64,000 bases of DNA from Plantago major (taxonomy: Eukaryota > Streptophyta > Magnoliopsida > Lamiales > Plantaginaceae), in the NCBI GenBank assembly GCA_026545765.1, contig CM048840.1, positions 24,432,765-24,496,764 of the forward strand, in the 5' to 3' direction. Below the pieces are notes generated by a model. That model saw only the letters and a list, made by a program, of their open reading frames with translations. It ran no database searches and had not been told where the DNA came from. Made by a program: the position numbers and the translations under genes. Numbering within the stretch: the stretch's first letter is position 1; every line of letters starts with the position of its first letter. Of this stretch, positions 36,430 to 47,744 are shown one piece after another.

Positions 36430-37601
36430 GTGACCAGGATGACTAGGAATGATGATTATCGAGACCACAGGAGGGGAAGCCGAGATAGGGGAAGGGAACA
36501 TCATCGAAACCGGACCAGGTCAAGGTCTGCCAGGACTCATAGGGGGGACAAGCACATGGATGAAACCGAACAAATTAAAGAACAAGTTAGGATCCATGAA
36601 GCTGCCCTAGAATTGGAACGGTCAAATCTAGAAACACTTACCCATGCAAGATATATCATGAAATATGGAAGGAGCCTGAATCCTCTTTGCCAAGCTATGA
36701 GGGACACCGAACTCCCTCCGGGGAGGAGTGCCCCGAGTTATAAGGAAACGTATGAGGGAATCACATGCCCAATAGATCACCGAATTCGTTTTGAGGCATC
36801 CCTGGGAGGCATGGGAGTACCGAACAATGTAAAGGCACAGTTATTTCCCAACACCCTCTACGGACCCGCCATGACTTGGTGGAAGCACCTCTGGCCCAAC
36901 ACAATAACATCCTGGGACCAGATGATCGCCAAATTCACTCTGCGATTCGAGAACTTCCTCGGCTAAATCAGTCGGCTACCACAGCATAAATTGTGCAAAA
37001 GGAAAATGAAAGCTTGAGATCGTTTGTCAGAAGGTTTGAACAAGCAGTTGTCCTCGTTGAGTCACACCCCATCAAAGATCGAGTATTCCACATGGGCGAG
37101 AACACTAACAACGCTTCATTCCGCTACACGATTGTTAATGCAGGAATAACCACCGAACGAGAGTTGAATGAAGTAATCAAAAAATTCTTGAGCACACACG
37201 AAACCCTCGACAAAATGGTAGTGAGAGCCGAGGTCAAGAAGGCAAAACCAGTACCAGATAACACAAGGTTGGGTAAACAACATTTCGAGCAAAAGCGGAA
37301 AGGTCATAGAAGAGGAAGGGTTGAGGAAAGAAGAAGATCTCCCCGAAAAGTTTACATAAACTACGCTGACCTAAAAGCCCCCAAGGAACAAATCTTGACC
37401 ATCATGCAAAGTCAAGGCTTCCCAATCCAGTGGCCCCCCAAGCACGAAACCAGTTCACCAGAACTCGAGCAATCTTGTCACTTCCACCAATGTGACGGAC
37501 ACTCCACCGGAAAATGCACCTCGGCAGAAATCCAGGTTGATCGAAATGGGATATTTGCAAGAATACATAATGAGGAAGCCCGAGGGCACCGACCAACGTG
37601 A
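36430..37601 (+). mobile_element. Gag-like region (fossil)
   Basis: A capsid-like core with 'GITCPIDHRIRFEASLGGMG', 'MTWWKHLWPNTITSWDQM' and 'RRFEQAVVLVESHPIKDRVF', then a zinc-knuckle variant C-x2-H-x4-GH-x4-C. It parallels the gag of the element at 1-3573. Not a single open frame. Confidence 0.82.
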
Positions 37602-37956
37602 AGCCGGACGAAGGTACCAGTCCAATGAGCCGCGTGGTGCAAGGGACCGGAGAAATGCAACTCCCCGTCGTTCTCCTCCCAGATGGTCTAGCCCTAGGCA
37701 TAACAGAGGTGAAAGGCCCGCTCCGATCAAGAGACGCTCGTTTAGCCCAAGAAGACAATCAGTGTTACCCGGACCACCGAGCCCGAGAGGACGCTGAGAG
37801 GCTAGGAGATCCCCAAGTCCGGCACGAGAGAACGGGAGGGTAGCATACGTCGAAACTCAACCAGCTTACGTAGATGATAACCCGGTCCGTTGTAGGAGAA
37901 TACTTAGCATTGCCGGAGGACCTACTGGAGGAGACAGTAGGAATGCTCGAGAAGCC

Positions 37957-38613
37957 ATGGCAAGATCACTGAGAAATTCGGATGAGAAATCCGTCAATAT
38001 GGTGGCTCCCGGCACCAACGTGATCACCTTTGATGAATCTGAAGCACCCCCTCCATGCAAGGGAGAAGGATTGGTCCATGACCCAGATGTCCCCTTGGTG
38101 GTGGAAATGGACATAGCAGGTTATGAGATCACAAAGGTATTAATCGATACCGGTGCCTCCTCTAACATCCTCTTCATGAGCACTGTCCGAAAAATGGAAA
38201 TGAGTTTAAGATGATTGTTACCGGTGACAACGGACCTCGTTGGCTTTGGAGGAAACCGGATCAGGCCAAGAGGAATCCTGTATCTCTCTGTTTCCATGGA
38301 AAAAGCTCCACTCAGGGTTACTCACCAAGTCCCTTTTGTTGTCACCGAGGCAGGTTGCGAATACAACATAATTATGGGGAGACCGGCTCTAAATCAATTC
38401 AAAGTAGTGGTGTCAACCTTCCACCTAAGGATGAAGTTTCCCACCGCAGCAGGCATCGGATCCCTTAGTGGAGATCGGAGAAGAGCATGGGAATTCTACA
38501 CTCTCTCTACTAGAAGGGCGTCGCGACCATTTAGGAGTGAACATGATATAAGGAGAGAAGAAGATGACCGGAGAACAAAGAAACAGTGCCTCTTTATCCA
38601 ACAAGAAAGCTGA
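37957..38613 (+). mobile_element. Retropepsin-like protease region (fossil)
   Basis: Contains 'KVLIDTGASSNILFM', the DTGAS active-site loop of retroviral-type aspartic proteases, followed by the 'YNIIMGRPALNQF' segment usual in plant gypsy proteases. Part of the broken element. Confidence 0.85.
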
Positions 38614-38790
38614 AGGAAGAGGCGAGAAAGACCTCCCGGGAAAGGAATTAACTGGTTGAAAATGGGCGTAGAGAAAAAGAAAATGGCCGCAACGGCCAAG
38701 GAGTGCGAGGATAGAATCGATTAATATCAAGTCATTCCCCCTGAACCACGTGGTGAAACGCCGACCAAAAGCTTCTTTCATGAGAATCGG

Positions 38791-40278
38791 ATGGCCCCCC
38801 ATGAAGACGTCTTAGAAATCCCAATTGAAGAAGGATATCCCGAAAAAACAGTGAAAATCGGCTCGGGAATGGACGCAGAAACAACCATCAAAATGATTGC
38901 CTTCTTAAGAAAGAATGCCGATGTTTTTGCCTGGGGAACTGAAGATCTGAGCGGTATAGATCCTCGAGTCATGGTACACGAACTCCACGTTGATCCAAAT
39001 GTCCGACCCATTCGACAGAAGAAGAAAGACCATGGTCCCGTCCACAACAAGATCATCACAGATGAGGTAGAACGACTACTCAAGGCAGGACACATTAAGG
39101 AGGTTCATTACTCTGATTGGATATGCAATGTGGTCCTACTAGAGAAAAGTCCGGGAAAATGGAGGATGTGCAATGACTTCACCAGTCTCAACCGTTTCTG
39201 CCCAAAGGATCCCTATCCCCTGCCAAGAATTGATCAATTGGTAGACTCAATTGCCGGGTGTGCACTGTTGAGTTTCATGGATGCTTTTCAAGGCTTCTAT
39301 CAGATCAAGATGGCTGAGCATGATATCGCAAAAAAAACCGCTTTTATCACCGCAGGAGGAGTATCCTGTTTCAAGGTCATGCCGTTCGGCCTACGAAACG
39401 CTGGCGCCACCTACCAAAGATTGGTGAACCAAATGTTCAAAGAAGGGATTGGCAAATCAATGGAGGTTTATGTCGATGACATGCTAGTGAAAATCAAGGA
39501 GACATTTGATCACATCCCCATCTGGAAAGATGTTTTGCCATAGTAAGAAAATAGGGAATGAAACTCAATCCAGCCAAATGCACATTTGGAGTAACTGGAG
39601 GAAAATTCTTGGGGTACATGGTGACACAGAGAGGGATCGAGGCAAACCCAGAAAAGATAAAAGCCATATTGGAGCTTTCACATCCGGAGAAACTCAGGGA
39701 CGTTCAGAGACTCATAGGGAAGGTTATATCCCTTAGCCGCTTCATTTCGGATCGGTGAAAAGAACCTCCCTTTTTTCAAAATCCTAAGGAAAACGGACAA
39801 GTTTGAATGGAACAATGAGTGCAAGGAGGCATTTGAGAACTTGAAGCTCTATTTATCCTCCCCGCCTCTACTTTCCAAACCAGAAGAAGGAGAGCTATTG
39901 TACATCTATCTCGCCATCACTCCTGAAGTGGTGAGTTCCGTCCTGGTGCGCATACAGAAGAACGAACACCTTCCGGTGTACTACCTGAATAAAGTACTGG
40001 GAAGGGCGGAGAAAAACTACAAGGAAATAGAGAAGTATGCATATTGTCTAGTAGAGGCCTCCATGAAGCTCAAGCCATACTTCCGTTCCCACAAGATAGT
40101 GGTCATCACGAACCAGCCGCTGAAACAGGTCTTAGGTGACGCCTCGAAGTCAGGAAGGTTGGCTAAATGGACAATTGAGTTAGGAGATCATACGATCGAG
40201 TATCAAGCTCCATCTGCCAAAAAAGCCCAGGTCCTGGCTGATTTCCTAGCCGAATATCCGGGGAACACGGAACCTTAA
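38791..40278 (+). mobile_element. Reverse transcriptase and RNase H region (fossil)
   Basis: RT blocks: 'DVFAWGTEDLSGIDP', 'GKWRMCNDFTSLNRFCPKD', 'SFMDAFQGFYQIKM', 'VMPFGLRNAGATYQRLVN' and the catalytic YVDDM. After it come 'KLNPAKCTFGV' and an RNase H with 'NEHLPVYYLNKVLGRAEKNY' and 'VITNQPLKQVL'. The RNase H ends in 'QVLADFLAEYPG', where related elements go on into a second RNase H and integrase. Here the 1.64-kb block follows at once. Broken. Confidence 0.9.
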
Positions 40279-41918
40279 AAAGATAATTGTGAAATTTTGC
40301 GATTGAACCATATTCTCGATTCGTCATTTATACCGGTTGCTCAAGTCTTGATGTATGGGCTAGATTTTTCGGCCCATGGGCCCGGTTGAACCGGCCCATT
40401 TTACTTCTATATAAATGAAATTTTCACCCTTCATTTACCTCATCATTTTCTTTTTTTTACCCAGCCATAGAAAAGTACTGTAGAAAAGAACAAGACCGAG
40501 ATTGAAAGAAAAGGGAGCAGACCGACATATCGAGAAGAAATAGACCGGCATAGCGAGAAGAAGCAGACCGACATTGAAGAAGCTAAATTGAGAATAAGCA
40601 GACCGCCATTGAAGCAGAGTGCAGACCGGCGGAAGAAGAGAGAGCGGACCGGCGGGAAGGAGAGCAGACCGACATACCGAAATTGACTTGGAGTCCGCCG
40701 TTTCAAGAGAGTCCGAGAAAGAAGAAAGGAAGCCAACTGCAATTTGGACCGACATTGAAGAAGATCGGTACTATTCCGATTTTACTATTCATCAATTATT
40801 ATTATTTTTTTTTTTTTACAATGTATGCTCCATGTATGTTCCATCTATGCTCCATCTTGCTCTTTAAACCTGACTTTATATTATTATTGTCTTTATCTTG
40901 AACCATCTTCTCTTCTGGCAAATGATATGCTCCATATTGCTCTTTAAAACCGACTTTATATTATCATCGTATTTATCTTGAACCATATTTTCTTCGCTTG
41001 TTGAGAACATTTTTTTACAACGATGAAGCTTTTCAGTATGCTCCATCTTTCTCTTTAAATCCGATTTCATATTATCATCGTCTTTCTCATGAACCATATT
41101 TTCTTCCGGCAACTGAGAACTAATTTTTTTTTTTTTTTACAACACTAGACGCACCTTCATACGCAATGCCTCGAGAAGATGAATCGATCTTTCTGCTCCA
41201 ATAGCAAAATATTGTTATGTTGTCACTTGCCATACTTACGCGTGCGCCTGATTCACTTTCAGGTTTTAGCCGGATTTGGACCAAGGTTTGATTATTGGAG
41301 GCTGCAGTTCGACTTTAGACTTCCGAGCTTCAAGGCTGCCACCATTGCGAATTCGAGGAGGATAGGAGGAGAAAACCGAGAGTTGATCCGTTCCGAAATT
41401 CGAGGTAGACCGAGTTTTGAAGACGGCCGTCGTTGGGTGATTCCGGGACGGGACCGATATTGGGAAAGATCGAGGTTTGAGAGAGACCCAGATTTGGAGG
41501 TCGAGATCCCGTGATTTTGATCGTTTTCGAGATTCAAGAAGGAAGGCAGACTGTGGAAGTAAGCTTCTTGTTCTGCCTTTTCATTTATTCCATCGATATG
41601 CTTCATGGTTGCTCGGTCTTTGTGGTTGATCGGTCTTTTGTTGATATTTATCTATCCCGAACTTGCTTGGTGGATCGGTCTTTTGTTGATGATTTTATCT
41701 ATCTTGAACTTGCTTGGTTGATCGGTCCATTTTGCCTCGTTGTTCCGAACTTTGCATTTCTTGGAGTTTGCTTGGCCGAAAAAAATGTTCTCCACTTCTT
41801 CTACTTTAATTGGTATCCGAGTCTGGGGTGAAAACTTTTTTAACTAGGGTGAATTCCTTTGTCTTTGATGTATGTAGATTCCCCAGCTCGGATCCAAAAA
41901 TTAAAAGAAATAACATGT
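40276..41918 (+). repeat. 1.64-kb promoter-like block, copy 1
   Basis: Directly repeated at 43332-44978 with near-identity over long stretches. It begins TAAAAAGATAATTGTGAAAT, then has GGCCCA-type motifs, a TATATAAAT box (40408-40416), a purine-rich tract of GACCGACAT/GAAGAAG repeats (about 40480-40760) and about three 100-bp repeats starting TATGCTCC (about 40830-41110). It ends at ACATGT, and is followed by the inverted primer-binding site and LTR. No coding frame with known features. Confidence 0.9.
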
Positions 41919-41939
41919 ACCCCACAGACGGCGCCAATA

Positions 41940-42642
41940 TGATGTGGGATAAAAATGGATAAGTTGCTAGTTAGTTCGTCGACGCCCTAGATGGATGTAG
42001 TTCTTGCTCGAACGATGATATTAGTTAGCGGAAGTCGTTTAGTCCTTGGTTCAAGTCGCCTTTACTTTGATTAAATTCGTGACTTCGCGAAGGTCGGAAA
42101 GTGTGCGGACAAAAAAGTGGACCGAGGTCGAGTCTGTCGGTCCTATGTTGCGTCTGTCGGTCCTCGGTGGTGTCCGTCGTTGATCTGTGACAGGAAAATA
42201 AGGGGTTAGACCCTTTTGGGCCGGTTTGCCTAGGACAACCCGGTACTTAGATTCAACTAGTTAATAAGTCGGTCGACTTTTCAATCTAGGACTTAAAAAC
42301 TTCGATAGTGGATTTTCGGAAGTAGTTGCTTGCCGTTTATGAGGAGTAGAGGCCTTGTATTTATAGGCAAGATTTGTTATCATCCTCTCTTGGATGAGTG
42401 CCAAGTGTACGGTCCGGATTCGTCCATGCTAGAAGTTGGGCTCATGAGCCTTTAATGGGCTTGGCCCATTTAAGTTGATGAGGCTTGGATTGTAGTCCGA
42501 AGGTTGAAGTATTAGAGGGTCGGCCTCTTGATTTTGGTGTAGTCGGACCTTTAACTTTGGTGAGGTCGAATTCCCTTGATAGCATTGTCCCGATATGATT
42601 AAGTCTTCTTAGTTCGGGAGTAGGACTTAAAGGTACATATCA
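41940..42642 (-). repeat. Inverted internal LTR
   Basis: A 703-bp LTR in reverse orientation (TGATGTGGG...GTACATATCA on the plus strand). Its primer-binding site is on the left (about 41919-41938) and its polypurine-type tract on the right (CCCCCC at 42648-42653). It matches the right LTR almost base for base and both are 703 bp. Confidence 0.93.
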
Positions 42643-43029
42643 TAAGTCCCCCCAGTTTCCAGGTATCTTAGTAAAAATATAGTTGTGAAATTTTTCGAGT
42701 TGGAGTCCGACATATCTCAATTCTGGGGGTCATGATCTTGTCAAAATGGGCTTGTTCTGGGCCTATTTCATGTCCCCAAATTTTTTGTTCTCAGGCCCAA
42801 GCTCAAGCCCATGCTCGTAAATGGGTTTTGTCGCTCCGCTTACGTGGCGCCATTTGATTGGTTCTTGTGGACTATACATACGTACATCTTCTTTGTCTCT
42901 TAGTTCTCTTATTTCTTTGTTTCTTGGTTCCGTCGGAGATATGGGCAGGCCTTAGACGAGACCGAGACTCGGCAAAGTGAGGTTCAAGATAATTTATTTG
43001 TGTCAAACTTTTTCGATCCGATTCTTGTA

Positions 43030-43305
43030 TCAAACATCTTGTACCGACACAAAATAATTTTGACGCTCTCGTTTTACTCTTGTTTTCCTCGTCTGTACCG
43101 ACACAAAATAATTTCGACGCTCTCGTTCATTCATCCGTCTTCCTCGTCTGTACCGACACAAAATAAATTCGACGCTCTCGTCTCGGCAAAGTGAGGTTCG
43201 AGATAATTTATTTGTGTCAAACTTTTTCGATCCGATTTTTGTGTAAAACTTTTTGTATCGACACAAAATAATTTCGACGTTCTCGTTTATTCATCCATCT
43301 TCCTC
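43030..43305. repeat. Tandem repeats beside the inverted LTR
   Basis: The motif 'TACCGACACAAAATAATTTCGACGCTCTCG', in variants, recurs near 43042, 43097, 43152 and 43257. It is interspersed with a second copy of the 'TTTGTGTCAAACTTTTTCGATCCG' segment. Tandem repeats between the ORFs and the LTR are common in Tat-lineage elements. Confidence 0.85.
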
Positions 43306-43331
43306 GTCCCCCGAGTTTCCAAATATCTTAG

Positions 43332-44978
43332 TAAAAAGATAATTGTGAAATTTTGCGATTGAACCATATTCTCGATTCGTCATTTATACCGGTCGCTCAA
43401 GTCTTGATGTATGGGCTAGATTTTTCGGCCCATGGGCCCGGTTGAACCGGCCCATTTTACTTCTATATAAATGAATTTTTCACCCTTCATTTACCTCATC
43501 ATTATCTTTTTTTACCCAGCCATAGAAAAGTATTGTAGAAAAGAACAAGACCGAGATTGAAAGAAAAGGGAGCAGACCGACATATCGAGAAGAAATAGAC
43601 CGGCATAGCGAGAAGAAGCAGACCGACATTGAAGAAGCTAAATTGAGAATAAGCAGACCGCCATTGAAGCAGAGTGCAGACCGGCGGAAGAAGAGAGAGC
43701 GGACCGACGGGAAGGAGAGCAGACCGACATACCGAAATTGACTTGGAGTCCGCCGTTTCAAGAGAGTACGAGAAAGAAGAAAGGAAGCCAACTGCAATTT
43801 GGACCGACATTGAAGAAGATCGGTACTATTCCGATTTTACTATTCATCTTTTTTTTTTCTTTTTTTTTTTTTTTTACAATGTATGCTCCATGTATGTTCC
43901 ATCTATGCTCCATCTTGCTCTTTAAACCTGACTTTATATTATTATTGTCATTATCTTGAACCATCTTCTCTTCTGGCAAATGATATGCTCCATATTGCTC
44001 TTTAAAACCGACTTTATATTATCATCGTATTTATCTTGAACCATATTTTCATCTGCCAACTGAGAACTTTTTTTTTTTGTTTACAACAGTAGACGCACTC
44101 TGTATGCTCCATCTTGCTCTTTAAATCCGATTTCATATTATCATCGTCTTTCTCACGAACCATATTTTCTTCCGGCAACTGAGAACTATTTTTTTTTTTT
44201 TACAACACTAGACGCACCTTCATACGCAATGCCTCGAGAAGATGAATCGATCTTTCTGCTCCAATAGCAAAATATTGTTATGTTGTCACTTGCCATTCTT
44301 ACGTGCGCCTGATTCACTTTCAGGTTTTAGCCGGATTTGGACCAAAGTTTGATTATTGGAGGCTGAAGTTCGACTTTAGACTTCCGAGATTCAAGGCTGC
44401 CACCATTGTGAATTCGAGGAGGATAGGAGGAGAAAACCGAGAGTTGATCCGTTCCGAGATTCGAGGTAGACCGAGTTTTGAAGTCGGCCGTCGTTAGGTG
44501 ATTCCGGGACGGGACCGATATTGGGAGAGACCGAGGTTTGAGAGAGACCCAGATTGGAGGCCGAGATCCCATGATTTTGATCGTTTTCGAGATTCAAGAA
44601 GGAAGGCAGATTGTGGAAGTAAGCTTCTTATTCTGCCTTTTCATTTATTCCATCGGTATGCTTCATGGTTGCTCGGTCTTTGTGGTTGATCGGTCTTTTG
44701 TTGATATTTATCTATCCCGAACTTGCTTGGTGGATCGGTCTTTTGTTGATGATTTTATCTATCTTGAACTTGCTTGGTTGATCGGTTTATTTTGCCTCGT
44801 TGTTCCGAACTTTGCATTTCTTGGAGTTTGCTTGGCCGAAAAAAATGTTCTCCACTTTTTCTACTTTAATTGGTATCCGAGTCTAGGGTGAAAACTTTTT
44901 TAACTTGGGTGAATTCCTTTGTCTTTGATGTATGTAGATTCCCCGGCTCGGATCTAAAAATTAAAAGAAAAAACATGT
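43332..44978 (+). repeat. 1.64-kb promoter-like block, copy 2, leading into the extra ORF
   Basis: Direct repeat of 40276-41918. The TATATAA box is at 43464-43470, and the TATGCTCC repeats at about 43885-44185. The last bases (ACATGT) carry the likely start codon of the extra ORF (44975). Upstream, 43306-43332 looks like another polypurine/LTR-border sequence in reverse orientation, so the block once lay just inside an LTR, reading away from it. Confidence 0.88.
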
Positions 44979-46804
44979 CTGGGGTGAGTAACGATCTTGG
45001 TGAGGTTTACTTGGGCGACGGGGAAGAGGTTCGGCCGCCTCGTGACAATATGGTAGTTCTGACGGATTCCGACCAATCGTCTGATATGGATGAGTCCGAA
45101 GTACAGTTGGTAACCCGTAGGTCTCCTCGTCAAGTGGGTACTAGGAGTTTGGTCCATCTATCTCATTCCCGTGTTGTTAGTTCCGAGGTCTTACCTCCTC
45201 GTCAGGTGGAACTTCCGCCTATGTATGCTGCATCTTTGGGTTATGGTTATAGTGTTCCTGTTTTTGAGCCGATGCCTTTATCATCCTTTCCAATGGCGGA
45301 TCCCGAGGTTGTTGGGTCTTTCGGGACTCTTCCTTGTAATCGAGTCCTAGAGATAGATGATCATGTTGAGGCCGTCCCGATAGGAGAGCCCGAGTCTCCT
45401 TTGTCTTTTGACTCCAATCCACCCCCTAGGAATCCGAGCTTGATTTATGGAACTCAGACGGTTTTATCATCCCCCGAGCCCGAGGACGTCGCGGTGAGTG
45501 ATCCTTCTAGTTCTGGCTCTTCGTCTTCTTCGTCCGGAGATAGTGATAGTGATAGTGATGGAAGTTCGTCTGAGGGAGATTCTGGTGAGGATGGGAGTGC
45601 TCCGAATGATGGGGCGGATTTGAGTGAGGGGGCGAGTGGTGGTAACAGAGGTGAGTCGGAGGAGGATGTTGACATCACGGGTTCCGAGGGTGAGGATTCA
45701 GACCGAGGGAGTGAGATTCCGGTGTTCGAGAATCCTGAGCGCGCCATTGTTGTTGCTCTTGATGCTTCGGGGTCCAAAGGTCGTAGGAATAAAAGGAAGC
45801 CCATTAAGACGGCAATTGAGTATAAGACGAGCCGTGTTGATTCCATTGGCGATTTGAGGGCCGACGCCGAGGCCAATGAGGATCAAATCATTCCTACTTG
45901 TTCGACGACTCTTTCTGTGTCGATCATCTCTAGACTTTGTCGCCGTTTTGAGATCCCAGATGATTATGAGATTATGATCCCTTCGTCGACTCAGACTATG
46001 TACAACCCACCCGCGGGTTATATGGCATTTCACGTTCGAGCTTTCAAGTGTGGGTGGAGGCTCCTGATGATACCCGAGATAGAGGAGTTGTTTAGGGAGA
46101 CGGGTTTATGTCCTACACAGATTCGTCCTAATGCTTTAGGTACCATTATGTGTTTTGGAGTGATCTTGGCTTTGAAGGGGGAGGCTTTCCCGTATCAAAA
46201 GTTTCTAGCGGCTTTCAACATAGCCCTTAGCCCCGGAACGACATTCTTTTACTTCACGGCTCGACGAGGTTATAAATTCCTAGATGGGTATGAGTCATCC
46301 CATTCTTCCAAGTGGTGGCCTAAATATTTTTATGTCAAGCATCCTTCCGGTGATTGGAGATTACCTAGCTACTTTTGTAGAAAGAAGTTTCCGACCACAA
46401 AACTTAGGAGAGTGCATGCTTGGTTAGAATCCCTTAGGCCGATTGTTGCGGAGTCCGAGGGGGGAAAGACCTACATTCCGCTCATAGGGACAAGAGGGTG
46501 CACCACTTTATATCATGATACCGATCCCAAACTTTTTTTAGAGAAGGCCGCCATTTTTGGGGTTGTTGGGAAAGATCCGACACTTTATTATTCGTACGGT
46601 TTGGTTGTGCAACCTCACTTGTGGTTGGCCGGTACAAGATGTTTGATACAAAAATCGGATCGAAAAAGTTTGACACAAATAAATTATCTCGAACCTCACT
46701 TTGCCGAGTCTCGGTCTCGTCTAAGGCGTGCCCATATCTCCGACGGAACCAAGAAACAAAGAAATAAGAGAACTAATAGACAAAGAAGATGTACGTATGT
46801 ATAG
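44870..46804 (+). mobile_element. Extra ORF, 'putative gypsy type transposon' domain (fossil element, frame open)
   Basis: A 644-codon open frame; the likely start is Met36 (ATG at 44975, MSGVSNDLGEVYLG). The N-terminal half is acidic and Ser/Gly/Asp-rich, probably disordered. The C-terminal half (about 350-590) has 'PDDYEIMIPSSTQTMYNPPAGYMAFH', 'FKCGWRLLMIPEIEELFRETGLCPTQIRPN' and 'FLAAFNIALSPGTTFFYF', which I recognise as the plant Transposase_28 / 'putative gypsy type transposon' family, an accessory protein of unknown role in Tat-type elements. The last 58 codons read into the 3' subterminal repeat arm (from 46630), so the original C-terminus may differ. The frame looks whole while the rest of the element is broken. 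Confidence 0.8.
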
Positions 46805-47036
46805 TCCACAAGAACCAATCAAATGGCGCCACGTAAGCGGAGCGACAAAACCCATTTACGAGCATGGGCTTGAGCTTGGGCCTGAGAACAAAAAATTTGG
46901 GGACATGAAATAGGCCCAGAACAAGAAGCCCATTTTGACAAGATCATGACCACCAGAATTGAAATATGTCGGACTCCAACTCGAAAAAATTCACAACTAT
47001 CTTTTTACTAAGATACCTGGAAACTGGGGGGACTTA
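46630..47036 (+). repeat. 3' subterminal region and polypurine-type tract of the chimeric gypsy element
   Basis: Reverse complement of about 42643-43046. It ends in AACTGGGGGGACT, a purine-rich tract just before the right LTR. Together with the LTR it forms one arm of a 1.1-kb inverted repeat. Confidence 0.85.
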
Positions 47037-47739
47037 TGATATGTACCTTTAAGTCCTACTCCCGAACTAAGAAGACTTAATCATATCGGGACAATGCTAT
47101 CAAGGGAATTCGACCTCACCAAAGTTAAAGGTCCGACTACACCAAAATCAAGAGGCCGACCCTCTAATACTTCAACCTTCGGACTACAATCCAAGCCTCA
47201 TCAACTTAAATGGGCCAAGCCCATTAAAGGCCCATGAGCCCAACTTCTAGCATGGACGAATCCGGACCGTACACTTGGCACTCATCCAAGAGAGGATGAT
47301 AACAAATTTTGCCTATAAATACAAGGCCTCTACTCCTCATAAACGGTAAGCAACTACTTCCGAAAATCTACTATCGAAGTTTTTAAGTCCTAGATTGAAA
47401 AGTCGACCGACTTATTAACTAGTTGAATCTAAGTACCGGGTTGTCCTAGGCAAACCGGTCCAAAATGGTCTAACCCCTTATTTTCCTGTCACAGATCAAC
47501 GACGGACACCACCGAGGACCGACAGACGCAACATAGGACCGACGGACTCGACCTCGGTCCACTTTTTCGTCCGCACACTTTCCGACCTTCGCGAAGTTAC
47601 GAATTTAATCAAAGTAAAGGCGACTTGAACCAAGGACTAAACGACTTCCGCTAACTAATATCATCGTTCGAGCAAGAACTACATCCATCTAGGGCGTCGA
47701 CGAACTAACTAGCGACTTATCCATTTTTACCCCACATCA
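47037..47739 (+). repeat. Right (3') LTR of the chimeric gypsy element
   Basis: 703 bp, TGATATGTACC...CCCCACATCA, followed by the GTATG target duplication at 47740-47744. It is very similar to the inverted LTR at 41940-42642 and less so to the left LTR. Confidence 0.93.
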
Positions 47740-47744
47740 GTATG
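47740..47744. repeat. Target-site duplication of the gypsy element, right
   Basis: GTATG, identical to 34940-34944. Confidence 0.85.

Larger units (their letters stand above)
34945..47739 (+). mobile_element. Chimeric Ty3/gypsy (Tat-like) element with an inverted third LTR (fossil)
   Basis: The 12.8-kb insertion is flanked by a perfect 5-bp target duplication (GTATG). In order: left LTR, primer-binding site, gag-like, protease-like, reverse transcriptase and RNase H regions (all plus), a 1.64-kb promoter-like block, an LTR in reverse orientation with its neighbouring internal sequence, tandem repeats, a second copy of the 1.64-kb block, a long extra ORF, and the right LTR. No integrase or second RNase H is recognisable. 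The Pol-side coding part is broken in several places (at least five interruptions). The left LTR has diverged clearly from the right one, in substitutions and indels, so the insertion is not young. The inverted LTR and the right LTR are almost identical. The gag, the RT leader and an extra ORF beyond pol point to the Tat lineage. Confidence 0.9.

Noticed and set aside
40435-40755. Two overlapping minus-strand frames of about 100 codons, found again at 43480-43810
   Set aside because: They recur only because the 1.64-kb block is duplicated. They are the mirror of a purine-rich tandem tract, rich in Ser/Phe/Leu, and not a protein family.
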